Shown piece after piece: positions 35,719 to 43,818 of a stretch of DNA of 64,000 nt. Every line of letters starts with the position of its first letter. Within the stretch, counting starts at the first letter, position 1. The notes under the pieces are model-generated. The model was given only the letters and a program-made list of their open reading frames with translations, ran no database searches and had not been told where the DNA came from. The position numbers and the translations under genes were made by a program. Source of the DNA: CAVQCJ01 sp963771835 (GTDB lineage Bacteria > Actinomycetota > Actinomycetes > Prado026); contig CAVYVA010000004.1 of NCBI GenBank assembly GCA_963771835.1, positions 310,001-374,000 of the forward strand. Direction: 5' to 3'.

Positions 35719-37320
35719 ATGGCAGAGCCCGCGACACCGCCCCCGCCGGTCCCCGACCTGCACACGACCGCCGGCAAGCTGGCCCAGCTCCAGCACAAGA
35801 TCGACGAGGCGGTGCACGCGGGCTCGAGCAAGGCGGTCGACGCGCAGCACAGCCGCGGGAAGCTGACCGCGCGGGAACGGGTGGAGGCCTTCCTCGACGC
35901 CGGCTCGTTCGTCGAGACCGACGCGCTGGCCCGGCACCGCTCGAACAGCTTCGGGCTGCAGGCCAGGCGCCCGTACGGCGACGGCGTGGTCACCGGCTTC
36001 GGCACCGTCGACGGCCGGCAGGTCTGCGTCTTCGCGCAGGACTTCACCGTCTTCGGCGGCAGCCTCGGCGAGGTGTTCGGCGAGAAGATCGTCAAGCTCA
36101 TGGACATGGCGCTCAAGGTGGGCTGCCCGCTGGTGGGGATCAACGACTCCGGCGGCGCCCGGATCCAGGAGGGCGTGGTCTCGCTCGGCCTGTACGGGGA
36201 GATCTTCCGCCGCAACGTCCTGGCGTCGGGGGTCGTGCCGCAGCTGTCGCTGGTGATGGGCCCGTGCGCGGGCGGCGCCGTGTACTCCCCGGCCATCACC
36301 GACTTCACCGTGATGGTCGACCAGACCTCGCACATGTTCATCACCGGGCCCGACGTGATCCGCACCGTCACCGGCGAGGACGTCGAGATGGAGGAGCTCG
36401 GCGGAGCCCGGACGCACAACAGCAAGTCCGGCGTCGCGCACTTCGTGGCCGCCGACGAGGCCGACTGCCTCGACCTGGCCAGGGCGCTGCTGTCGTACCT
36501 GCCCAGCAACAACCTCGAGGACCCGCCGGTCTACGCCGGCTCCGACGCGGACCTGACGCCGACCGGGCAGGACCTCGCTCTCGACACGATCGTCCCGGAC
36601 TCGGCGAACCACCCCTACGACATGCACGACGTCATCACCGCCGTCGTCGACGACGGGGAGTTCCTCGAGGTGCAGACGCTGTTCGCGCCGAACATCCTGT
36701 GCGGCTTCGGGCGGGTCGAGGGCCACTCGGTCGGGGTGGTCGCCAACCAGCCCATGCAGTTCGCCGGCACGCTGGACATCGACGCCTCGGAGAAGGCGGC
36801 GCGCTTCGTGCGGACCTGCGACGCGTTCAACCTGCCGGTGCTCACGTTCGTGGACGTGCCCGGCTTCCTGCCCGGGACCGACCAGGAGTGGAACGGCATC
36901 ATCCGCCGCGGCGCCAAGCTCATCTACGCGTACGCGGAGGCCACCGTTCCGCTGGTCACGGTCATCACCCGGAAGGCCTTCGGCGGGGCGTACGACGTCA
37001 TGGGGTCCAAGCATCTGGGCGCCGACGTGAACATCGCGTGGCCGACCGCGCAGATCGCGGTCATGGGCGCACAGGGTGCGGTGAACATCCTGCACCGCAA
37101 GGAGCTGGCCGTCGCCGACGACGTCGAGGCCAGCCGGACGCAGCTGATCGAGGCCTACGAGGACACGCTGCTCAACCCGTACATCGCCGCCGAGCGCGGC
37201 TACATCGACGCGGTGATCGAGCCGTCGCAGACCCGTGCGTACGTGGTGCGGGCGCTACGGGCCCTGCGCAACAAACGGCAGAACCGGCCGCCGCGCAAGC
37301 ACGGGAACATCCCCCTCTAG
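35719..37320 (+). CDS. accD5: Acyl-CoA carboxylase beta subunit (AccD5-like)
   Basis: 533 residues from ATG 35719 with CTGGAGG six bases before it. Carboxyltransferase motifs: GKLTARERVEAFLDAGSFVE, INDSGGARIQEGVVSLGLYG (first oxyanion loop), MGPCAGGAVYSPAITDFTVM, RRGAKLIYAYAEATVPLVTV and ITRKAFGGAYDVMGSKHLGA (second oxyanion loop). It carboxylates acetyl- or propionyl-CoA from carboxybiotin. It works with a separate AccA-type chain (45.4 kb) and the epsilon subunit encoded next. Overlap with accE by one base suggests coupled translation. Confidence 0.94.
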   Translation: MAEPATPPPPVPDLHTTAGKLAQLQHKIDEAVHAGSSKAVDAQHSRGKLTARERVEAFLDAGSFVETDALARHRSNSFGLQARRPYGDGVVTGFGTVDGRQVCVFAQDFTVFGGSLGEVFGEKIVKLMDMALKVGCPLVGINDSGGARIQEGVVSLGLYGEIFRRNVLASGVVPQLSLVMGPCAGGAVYSPAITDFTVMVDQTSHMFITGPDVIRTVTGEDVEMEELGGARTHNSKSGVAHFVAADEADCLDLARALLSYLPSNNLEDPPVYAGSDADLTPTGQDLALDTIVPDSANHPYDMHDVITAVVDDGEFLEVQTLFAPNILCGFGRVEGHSVGVVANQPMQFAGTLDIDASEKAARFVRTCDAFNLPVLTFVDVPGFLPGTDQEWNGIIRRGAKLIYAYAEATVPLVTVITRKAFGGAYDVMGSKHLGADVNIAWPTAQIAVMGAQGAVNILHRKELAVADDVEASRTQLIEAYEDTLLNPYIAAERGYIDAVIEPSQTRAYVVRALRALRNKRQNRPPRKHGNIPL

Positions 37321-37550
37321 TGGGTGCGCAGGAGCGGCCGGCCGCGCAGCCGCCGGTGCTGCGGATCGTGCGCGGCGAGCCGACCGACGAGGAGGTCGCC
37401 GCGCTCGTCACCGTCGTGACCGCGCTGGCCGCGCGCGGCGGCGCACGCGCCGAGCCGCCGCGGTCCCAGTGGCGCAACCGGGCCCGCAACATCCGGCCGG
37501 CGATCGGTCCCGGACCTGGCGCCTGGCGCGCGTCCGGGCTCCCCCGCTGA
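37320..37550 (+). CDS. Acyl-CoA carboxylase epsilon subunit
   Basis: 76 residues from GTG 37320, whose G is the last base of the accD5 TAG. It matches the AccE epsilon family: PPVLRIVRGEPTDEEVAALV and WRNRARNIRPAIGPGPGAWR near the C-terminus, including the conserved SxW...R region. This small actinobacterial subunit binds and activates the beta hexamer. Its position between accD5 and maf is the standard arrangement. Confidence 0.9.
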   Translation: MGAQERPAAQPPVLRIVRGEPTDEEVAALVTVVTALAARGGARAEPPRSQWRNRARNIRPAIGPGPGAWRASGLPR

Positions 37551-38182
37551 GCGTCCGGCTGGTCCTCGCCTCGGCGTCGCCGGGGCGGCTGTCCGTGCTG
37601 CGCGCGGCCGGGGTCGAGCCCGAGGTCGTGGTCAGCGGCGTGGACGAGTCCGACGTCGCAGGCACGCCGTCGGAGGTCGCGGCCGAGCTCGCCCGGCGGA
37701 AGGCTGCCGCCGTCGCCGCGCTGCCGGTCGCCCGCGGTGCGCTGGTCCTGGGATGCGACTCGGTCCTCGAGCTGGACGGGCGCGCCCACGGCAAGCCGGC
37801 CGACGCCGCAGACGCCGTGCGGCGCTGGCGCCTGATGCGGGGACGGCAGGGCGTGCTGGTGACCGGGCACTGCCTGGTCGACCGGCGGACCGACCGGCGG
37901 ACCGAGGCAGCCGCGACCGCGGAGGCGGTGGCCCGCACCAGGGTGTCGTTCGCGGACCTGTCCGACGCGGAGATCGACGCGTACGTCGGGACCGGGGAAC
38001 CGCTCCGGGTGGCCGGGGCGTTCACCGTCGACGGGCTGGGCGGCTGGTTCGTGGCGGGAGTGGACGGGGCGCCGTCCAACGTCGTGGGCCTGTCGCTGCC
38101 GCTGCTGCGCGCCCTGCTGGCCGAGGTCGGGGTCGGTGTCGCCGACCTGTGGCCGGACGGGCCGACGTTTGCCAACCGTTGA
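37547..38182 (+). CDS. maf: Maf nucleotide pyrophosphatase
   Basis: About 211 residues. The product begins SVRLVLASASPGRLSVLRAA; the only start giving the family N-terminus is CTG 37547, four bases inside the accE end, so the start is uncertain (nearest in-frame GTG is 37235, too long). Motifs: VVVSGVDESDVAGTPSEVAA, GCDSVLELDGRAHGKP and FTVDGLGGWFVAGVDGAPSN. Maf proteins hydrolyse modified or canonical dTTP/UTP, preventing incorporation. It ends before a strong hairpin at 38236. Confidence 0.88.
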   Translation: MSVRLVLASASPGRLSVLRAAGVEPEVVVSGVDESDVAGTPSEVAAELARRKAAAVAALPVARGALVLGCDSVLELDGRAHGKPADAADAVRRWRLMRGRQGVLVTGHCLVDRRTDRRTEAAATAEAVARTRVSFADLSDAEIDAYVGTGEPLRVAGAFTVDGLGGWFVAGVDGAPSNVVGLSLPLLRALLAEVGVGVADLWPDGPTFANR

Positions 38183-38235
38183 CCTGGCCCGATCTATCGT
38201 CGGCCAGCACCCGGCCGCCTGCCGGTCGGGAGCGA

Positions 38236-38277
38236 GGCGGCACCGACGATGAGGCCCCCATCAACGTCGGTGCCGCC
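38236..38277. terminator. Strong bidirectional hairpin
   Basis: GGCGGCACCGACG (38236-38248) pairs perfectly with CGTCGGTGCCGCC (38265-38277) around a 16-base loop. It lies between the converging stops of maf (38182) and the CWB2 protein (38317). There is no U tract. Confidence 0.7.
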
Positions 38278-38316
38278 TCCCGTTCCCCCGGCCCCCTCCT
38301 TCGGTCTGCGGACGCC

Positions 38317-41149
38317 TCAGCTGATGCTGGATGCAGCCAGCGCCATCGTCTGGTCGCTCACCAGCAGCGGGCCGCCCAGCACGTGCCCGCCGGCGATCGT
38401 CGCGGCGTGCAGCGTCAGGTAGGCGACCACCTTCGGTGCCAGCGGCGCCGGCGAGGTGAGCAGGATCGGCCCGCCCTTGGCGGCGGCGAACGGCCCGCCG
38501 GACAGCCCGTCCGGGAAGTTGACCGCGTTGACCAGAACCGCGTCGGTCGGGGCCGGGAAGAACGCCTGGGCGAGCAGCGTCGCCGTCTCCGTGCGGTCCG
38601 CCCCGATCAGGATGCGGCCGGCCGGCAGCGTCGGGTCGTACGCCTTCGCGGCCGCCGCGCCCTTGCCCCCCACGCCCCAGACCTGCAGGCCCGGGTGCGC
38701 GGTCAGGAAGGTCGCGACCGACGTGGGCATCGACGCGCCGTTGGCCAGCAGCACCACGCCGTTCCCGACGGCCGCCGCCGCACCGGCGCCGAGCGCGTCC
38801 GGGAAGTCCTGCCCGGTGACGACCAGGGCCTTCGTGGCGCCGCCGGACAGGGTGAGGACCTTCTGGGCGATGGCGATGGACGTGCCGACCCGGTCGGTCC
38901 CGGCCAGTCGGACCGTCGCGTAGCCGAGCCCCTTGATGCTTGTGTCGATCGCGGTGCTGATCGAGGCGGTGCCGCCGAGCTCGTACACCGTGCCGCCGGG
39001 CGGCAGGATGCGCTTGATCTCCGCTGCTGACCCGTGAGTCGAGCGCGGTCGGCGCGGTCAGCAGCACCGGTGCGTGGGTGCGGTACGCCAGCGGTGCGCC
39101 GGCGAGGCCGTCCGGGAACGCGTCCGACCTGGCCAGCACGACCGCGCCGGCCGAACCGGCCGTGAACTGGTCCTGGGAGACCGCCAGCGAGGTCGCGACC
39201 CGGTCCGAGCCGTACAGCCGCACGAACGGCTTGATCGCCGAGGACGACAGGAACGCGGCCTTGTCGTTCCAGGTGTTCGCGTCGATCCCGGTACCGCTGA
39301 CGGCGACGGCCGCACCGGTGGGGGCGCCCGAGACGGGGCTCAGCGCGATCCGGTACAGCTTGCCGTCCGCCTTGGCGAAGTAGAGGTTGCCGCTCGCGAC
39401 GAACATCTCGTGCGCGTCGGTGTAGCCGCTGCCGGCGGCGGTCACCTCCTCGGAGCCGACCACGTCGGACTCGTTGGAGAACCAGCGGTAGTACAGCTTC
39501 CCGTCCCCGGTCACGTAGTAGAGCCGGCCCGAGCCGATCGTGAACGACGTCACGTCGGCCAGCGAGTGACCCGTTCCCGCCGGCTGCGGGCTCGTGCTCC
39601 AGAACGTGCTGACGGTGCTCGGCGCACCCACCGTCGTCCCGTCGAACGACGCCTTGTGCAGGACGCCGTCGGAGGTGCCGTAGTAGACGGAGCCGGACAG
39701 CATGAACGCGCCGGTGACCGAGCCCCAGGCCACGGCGCCGGGCGATGGGACGGACGAGGTGGCGCCGAAGACCGAGCCGTTGTAGGAACGCTTGAGCAGC
39801 GAGTTCGACGCGGTGGTGGTGAAGAGGTTGCGCGGCAGGGTCTGCGGCTGGACCGCCGGAACCGTCGTGCCACCCGCCACCGGGAAGAACGCCAGTCGCT
39901 GGTGCCCGGTGCCGAACGGCTTGTCGGTGGTGTCGCCGCCGACCCACAGACCCGCCGGCGTGGCCAGCAGGTCGTACAGGCCCGTTCCGGTGCGGCCGAC
40001 GCCCGGGTCCCAGGACAGCGGCAGCCCGGTGACCGGGTCGAGCGCGGCGATCATCGACCGGTCGACCGAGCTCGGGCCGTTCGTGTTGACGCCGAAGTAG
40101 TTGTTCACCCAGCGCTGGTGCCCGCCGACGTACACGGCGGTTCCGGTGGTGGCGACCGACGTGAGCGTGTCACCGCCGGTCGCGTCCACCCAGGTCGGCT
40201 GCTGGGCCGGGGTGATGCGACCGAGCTCCCACCGCGACGCCGAGTCGCACAGCGTGCCCACCTGCGCGCCGCCGCCGTTCACCATGACGAAGTAGCTGCC
40301 GTCCGGGGCGATGCTCAGGTCGCGGACGTAGGTGCTGACGCCCAGCTCGGAGCAGCTCGCCGTCAGCCGCGTCGTCTGCCAGGGGGTCAGCTTGCCGGCC
40401 GTCGCGTCGATGATCGCGAGCTGCGTGCGGGGCAGGCCGCCGACCGTCGTGAAGTTGCCGCCGACGACCAGCGTGCTGCCGTCCGGCGACACGTCCAGGG
40501 CGGAGACCGACGGCGGGGCGCCGGCGGCCAGCGTGCCCGCGACCGGGAGGTTGAACGCGTCCAGCGCACCGGTGGCCGGGTTGAGCACGGCCAGCGAGCC
40601 GCGGCTGACGTTGTTCACCTTCTCGAACTTGCCGCCGATGAACAGCCGGCCGCCGCGGACCACCAGCGAGTTGACCACCTTGTTCGTCGCGGTCAGGTCG
40701 GCTGCGAACGTCGTGACCCGGGCGCCGGCCAGGGTCAGCTCGGTGATGCCGCGCTGCTTGAAACCGTCCACCGTCGCGAACGAGCCACCGACGACCACGT
40801 TGCCGCCGAAGCTGTCCAGCGCGGCGACCGACCCGTCCAGGGTCGGCGCGAAGCCGGGGTCGACCAGCCCGGTCGTCGCGTCGAACGCGGCGATGTTCGT
40901 GCGGGCGTACGTGGTGCCGCCGCCGGCGTTCTGGATCTGGGTGAACGTCCCGCCGATCACGATGTCGGTGCCCACCGCTGCGATCGCGTCGACCTCGCCG
41001 TCCAGGACCTGCGGGGTCCAGCCGGACGGGGTGGCGCTCACCACCAGCGACTGGTCGGCGTCCACGGCGCGCGCGGCCGTCGGCACGAGCAGTGCCGACA
41101 GGACCGACGCGAGGACGGCGGTCCCGACGATCAACGACGGACGGCGCAT
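38317..41149 (-). pseudogene. Secreted propeller protein with cell-wall-binding (CWB2) repeats, one frame break
   Basis: Starts at ATG 41149 with GAGGAG upstream and a signal peptide (MRRPSLIVGTAVLASVLSAL, cut near ARA). Residues to about 430 are propeller blades (IVIGGTFTQIQNAGGGTTYA, VVVGGSFATVDGF) like those at 0.2-1.5 kb. A second propeller-like region follows (GSVYYGTSDGVLHKASFDGT). The C-terminus carries three CWB2 (PF04122) repeats, for example RLYGSDRVATSLAVSQDQFT and RLAGTDRVGTSIAIAQKVLT, which bind anionic wall polymers. Near 39028 one apparent extra base shifts the frame between the first and second repeat. Corrected length is about 943 residues. Confidence 0.83.
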
Positions 41150-41254
41150 GGACAGACACTCCTCGATAGTTGCCGGTCGGTGGTCACCGGCGCGGTGGTC
41201 TCGCTGCCTGGTCACGCTCTGGTGATGGCTGGTCCATTCTGCGTTGCCACCCCG

Positions 41255-41400
41255 GCCCGGCCCTTCCCCCGGAAGGGGAGATCCTGGTGCCCGTCCGGAG
41301 TTGTCTGAGAGCCGAACGGCTGAGCCCGTTCGGGTCGAGACCGGCGCTGAGGCTCGACGCGTCAGGGTGAGCAGCCGCTCTGGCTCCTGGTGACCCTGAC
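41255..41400 (-). promoter_or_regulatory. Structured leader of the CWB2 protein gene (candidate regulatory RNA)
   Basis: The 270-base gap 41150-41427 holds no gene. Stems seen: TCAGGGT (41362-41368) with ACCCTGA (41393-41399), enclosing AGCC/GGCT; CCGAACGG (41312-41319) with CCGTTCGG (41326-41333); and CCCTTCC with GGAAGGG near 41261-41277. In the minus orientation they lie 110-250 bases before ATG 41149. I recognise no known riboswitch class. Orientation is inferred from the downstream gene. Confidence 0.4.
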
Positions 41401-41427
41401 ACGTGGCGTGCCGACCGGATGGCCACC

Positions 41428-41457
41428 TTGACATGTGACTAAATGGTCACCTATTGT
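41428..41457 (+). promoter_or_regulatory. Promoter with ArsR-type operator
   Basis: TTGACA (41428-41433) and TATTGT (41452-41457) are spaced 18 bases apart. Between them GTGAC (41435-41439) and GTCAC (41446-41450) form an inverted repeat around TAAATG. The spot suits an ArsR repressor that blocks polymerase, and an ArsR gene is the second gene downstream, so autoregulation is likely. Leader about 45 bases. Confidence 0.65.
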
Positions 41458-41506
41458 CCTGGGGAAAGACGCGCCGAGACCCGCATCCCCAGGACGGAGC
41501 ACGACG

Positions 41507-41956
41507 ATGGAGAAGGTCTACGAGATCTACATCAAGACCAGCCCGGAGCGCCTCTGGGAGGCGATCACCGACCCGCAGATCCGGGCCAGGTACAACTTCG
41601 GCGCCCAGGTGCACTGCGACTGGAAGCCGGGCTCGCACTTCGAGATGTCGGCCCCCGGCGCCCCCGGGCCGCTCGGCGAGGGCGAGATCCTCGAGGTGGA
41701 TCCGCCGCACCGGCTGGTCCAGACGATGGTCGCGCTGTGGAGCGACGACGTGAAGGCCGAGGGCTCCACCCGGATCACGTGGGAGATCCGGCCGATCGGT
41801 GCCGACTCGTGCCAGCTGCTGGTGACCCACGACCAGCTCCGCGACGGCGCCAACGACCAGCTGTACGGCGGGTGGCCGATGATCCTCTCCGGCCTGAAGA
41901 CCTGGCTGGAGACCGGCGGGCTGCTGACCACGCCCGGGTCGCTGATGTACGGCTGA
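41507..41956 (+). CDS. AHSA1/SRPBCC-domain protein
   Basis: 149 residues from ATG 41507. The Bet v1-like fold is indicated by EKVYEIYIKTSPERLWEAIT, the WKPGSHFEM turn and the C-terminal helix GGWPMILSGLKTWLETG. These proteins bind hydrophobic ligands in a central cavity; in this family they are commonly paired with an ArsR regulator, as here. The ligand is unknown. It is the first gene of an operon driven by the promoter at 41428. Confidence 0.85.
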   Translation: MEKVYEIYIKTSPERLWEAITDPQIRARYNFGAQVHCDWKPGSHFEMSAPGAPGPLGEGEILEVDPPHRLVQTMVALWSDDVKAEGSTRITWEIRPIGADSCQLLVTHDQLRDGANDQLYGGWPMILSGLKTWLETGGLLTTPGSLMYG

Positions 41957-41959
41957 GCG

Positions 41960-42325
41960 GTGGACGACGACGGACTGGTCTTCAAGGCGCTCGCCGACCC
42001 GACCCGCAGGCTGCTGCTGGACCGGCTCTTCGAGCGTGACGGACGCACCCTCACCGAGCTCGAGGCCGACGTCGACATGACTCGGTTCGGCGTGATGAAG
42101 CACCTGCGCCTGCTCGAGGAGGCCGGTCTCGTCGTCACCCGCCGGTCCGGGCGGGAGAAGCTGCACTTCCTCAACCCGGTCCCGATCCGGCTGATCCACG
42201 ACCGGTGGATCGACAAGTACACGGAGCGGCACGTGTCGGCGCTGGTCGACCTCAAGACGGAGCTGGAGACCGGGCAGGCTCCTCGTGTCAGACTCAGCCG
42301 GGGCCAGAACCCCGGCCCGGTCTGA
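41960..42325 (+). CDS. ArsR family transcription regulator
   Basis: 121 residues from GTG 41960, three bases after the AHSA1 stop. Winged helix-turn-helix: LVFKALADPTRRLLLDRLFE, LTELEADVDMTRFGVMKHLR and AGLVVTRRSGREKLHFLNPV. No cysteine metal site is present, so it is of the non-metal SdpR-like type that responds to another ligand. The likely target is the inverted repeat at 41435-41450. Its 3' end lies within a strong nested hairpin. Confidence 0.88.
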   Translation: MDDDGLVFKALADPTRRLLLDRLFERDGRTLTELEADVDMTRFGVMKHLRLLEEAGLVVTRRSGREKLHFLNPVPIRLIHDRWIDKYTERHVSALVDLKTELETGQAPRVRLSRGQNPGPV

Positions 42326-42331
42326 CACGAG
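42282..42331 (+). terminator. Nested hairpin at the end of the ArsR gene
   Basis: CTCGTGTCAGAC (42282-42293) pairs perfectly with GTCTGACACGAG (42320-42331), and CCGGGG (42298-42303) with CCCCGG (42310-42315) inside it. The ArsR stop codon is at 42323-42325 and the next ribosome site at 42334, so it could end or attenuate transcription, or protect the upstream message. Confidence 0.5.
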
Positions 42332-42348
42332 CAACAGGAGCGCGCGCG

Positions 42349-43812
42349 ATGCCCGAGCTCACAGGCGAGCAGATCCAGGCGATGCTCGACGCCTTCTACC
42401 CCTACAAGGACACGCTGCCGGTGAACGCGGCGATCCCCGCCAAGGGGCTCGACCGCGACGAGGTCCTCGCGCAGGTCGACGCGCTGTCCCGCGACGAGGA
42501 CCGCCTCGGCGACAGCGGCAAGGTCTCCGGCTCGCTCTACCTCGGCGACCACGAGCAGTACGCCTTCCTCACCGAGGTGTTCGCGCGGTACGCGCACGCG
42601 AACGTCCTCCAGCGGGACATGTACCCGTCCGCGACGAAGTTCGAGGGCGAGATCGTCGCGATGACTGCGCAGATGCTGCACGCCGACGCGGTCCCCGGCC
42701 ACCACCCCGGCGAGCAGGTCAGCGGGCTGGTCACGACCGGCGGCACCGAGAGCCTCGTCGAGCCGATGCTCGTGTACCGCGAGCGTGGGCGGGCCATGGG
42801 GATCACCGCGCCGGAGGTGATCATCCCGAACTCGGCGCACGTCGCCCTGGACAAGGCCTGCCACTACTTCGGGATCAGGCTGCTGCGCGCCCCGCTGCGC
42901 GCGGACTTCCGGGTCGACGTCGACTGGGTGCGCGAGCACATCACCGCGAACACCGTGGCGCTGGTCGGGTCGGCGGGCTCGTACCCGTACGGGCTGGTCG
43001 ACCCGATCGAGGAGCTCGCGGCGCTGGCCACCGAGCACGACCTCGGCCTGCACGTCGACGGCTGCCTCGGCGGGTTCGTGCTGCCGTGGATCGAGCGGCT
43101 GGGCGTCGAGGTCCCGCCCTGGGACTTCCGCGTCCCCGGCGTCACGTCGATCTCCGCCGACACGCACAAGTTCGGCTACGCGCTCAAGGGCACCTCGGTG
43201 CTGCTGTACCGCAACGCCGACCTGCGCCGGCTGCAGTACTTCACCTTCCCGGACTGGCCGGGCGGCCTGTACATCTCCCCCGGGATGGCCGGCAGCCGCT
43301 CGGGCGGCATCATCGCGGCCGCCTGGGCCGCCCTGCTGACGACGGGCGAGAACGGCTACCTCGACGCGGCCGAGGCGATCCACCGGACGGCCCAGGAGAT
43401 CAAGGCGGCCGTCCAGGCCCAGCCCGAGCTTCGGCTGTTCGGCGACGCCCAGACGTTCCTGGTCGCGTTCGGCTCGGCGCGAGACCCCGCGGACGGCGGG
43501 ATCGACATCTTCCTGGTCAACGACGCGCTCACCCAGCGCGGGTGGCGGATGAACCCCGACCAGCTGCCGCCCGGGCTGCACTTCTGCGTCACCCGGCCGA
43601 ACACGCGGCCGGGCCTCGCCGAGCAGTTCGCCCGCGACCTCGCCGAGTCGGTGGCGTACGCGGTCGAGAACCACGGGGCCCCCGCCGCCAGCGGCGCGCT
43701 GTACGGGTTCGCCGGGGCGGCCGGCGGGACGGACATCCTGCGCTTCCTGATGTCCGGTGCGCTCGATGCCATGTACGCCCTGCCGCCCCGGACCCAGCCC
43801 GGCGCCGGCTGA
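42349..43812 (+). CDS. PLP-dependent lyase, sphingosine-1-phosphate-lyase-like
   Basis: 487 residues from ATG 42349 with ACAGGAG eight bases before it. Group II decarboxylase fold: GLVTTGGTESLVEPMLVYRE (phosphate loop), IPNSAHVALDKACHYFGIRL, LGLHVDGCLGGFVLPWIERL, and the PLP lysine in SISADTHKFGYALKGTSVLL. HVDGCLGGF and SISADTHK are the signature of the sphingosine-1-phosphate lyase branch, not of glutamate decarboxylase. Such enzymes cleave a phosphorylated amino alcohol into a phosphoamine and an aldehyde. A carbohydrate kinase gene starts six bases later. Confidence 0.8.
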   Translation: MPELTGEQIQAMLDAFYPYKDTLPVNAAIPAKGLDRDEVLAQVDALSRDEDRLGDSGKVSGSLYLGDHEQYAFLTEVFARYAHANVLQRDMYPSATKFEGEIVAMTAQMLHADAVPGHHPGEQVSGLVTTGGTESLVEPMLVYRERGRAMGITAPEVIIPNSAHVALDKACHYFGIRLLRAPLRADFRVDVDWVREHITANTVALVGSAGSYPYGLVDPIEELAALATEHDLGLHVDGCLGGFVLPWIERLGVEVPPWDFRVPGVTSISADTHKFGYALKGTSVLLYRNADLRRLQYFTFPDWPGGLYISPGMAGSRSGGIIAAAWAALLTTGENGYLDAAEAIHRTAQEIKAAVQAQPELRLFGDAQTFLVAFGSARDPADGGIDIFLVNDALTQRGWRMNPDQLPPGLHFCVTRPNTRPGLAEQFARDLAESVAYAVENHGAPAASGALYGFAGAAGGTDILRFLMSGALDAMYALPPRTQPGAG

Positions 43813-43818
43813 GCGCCG

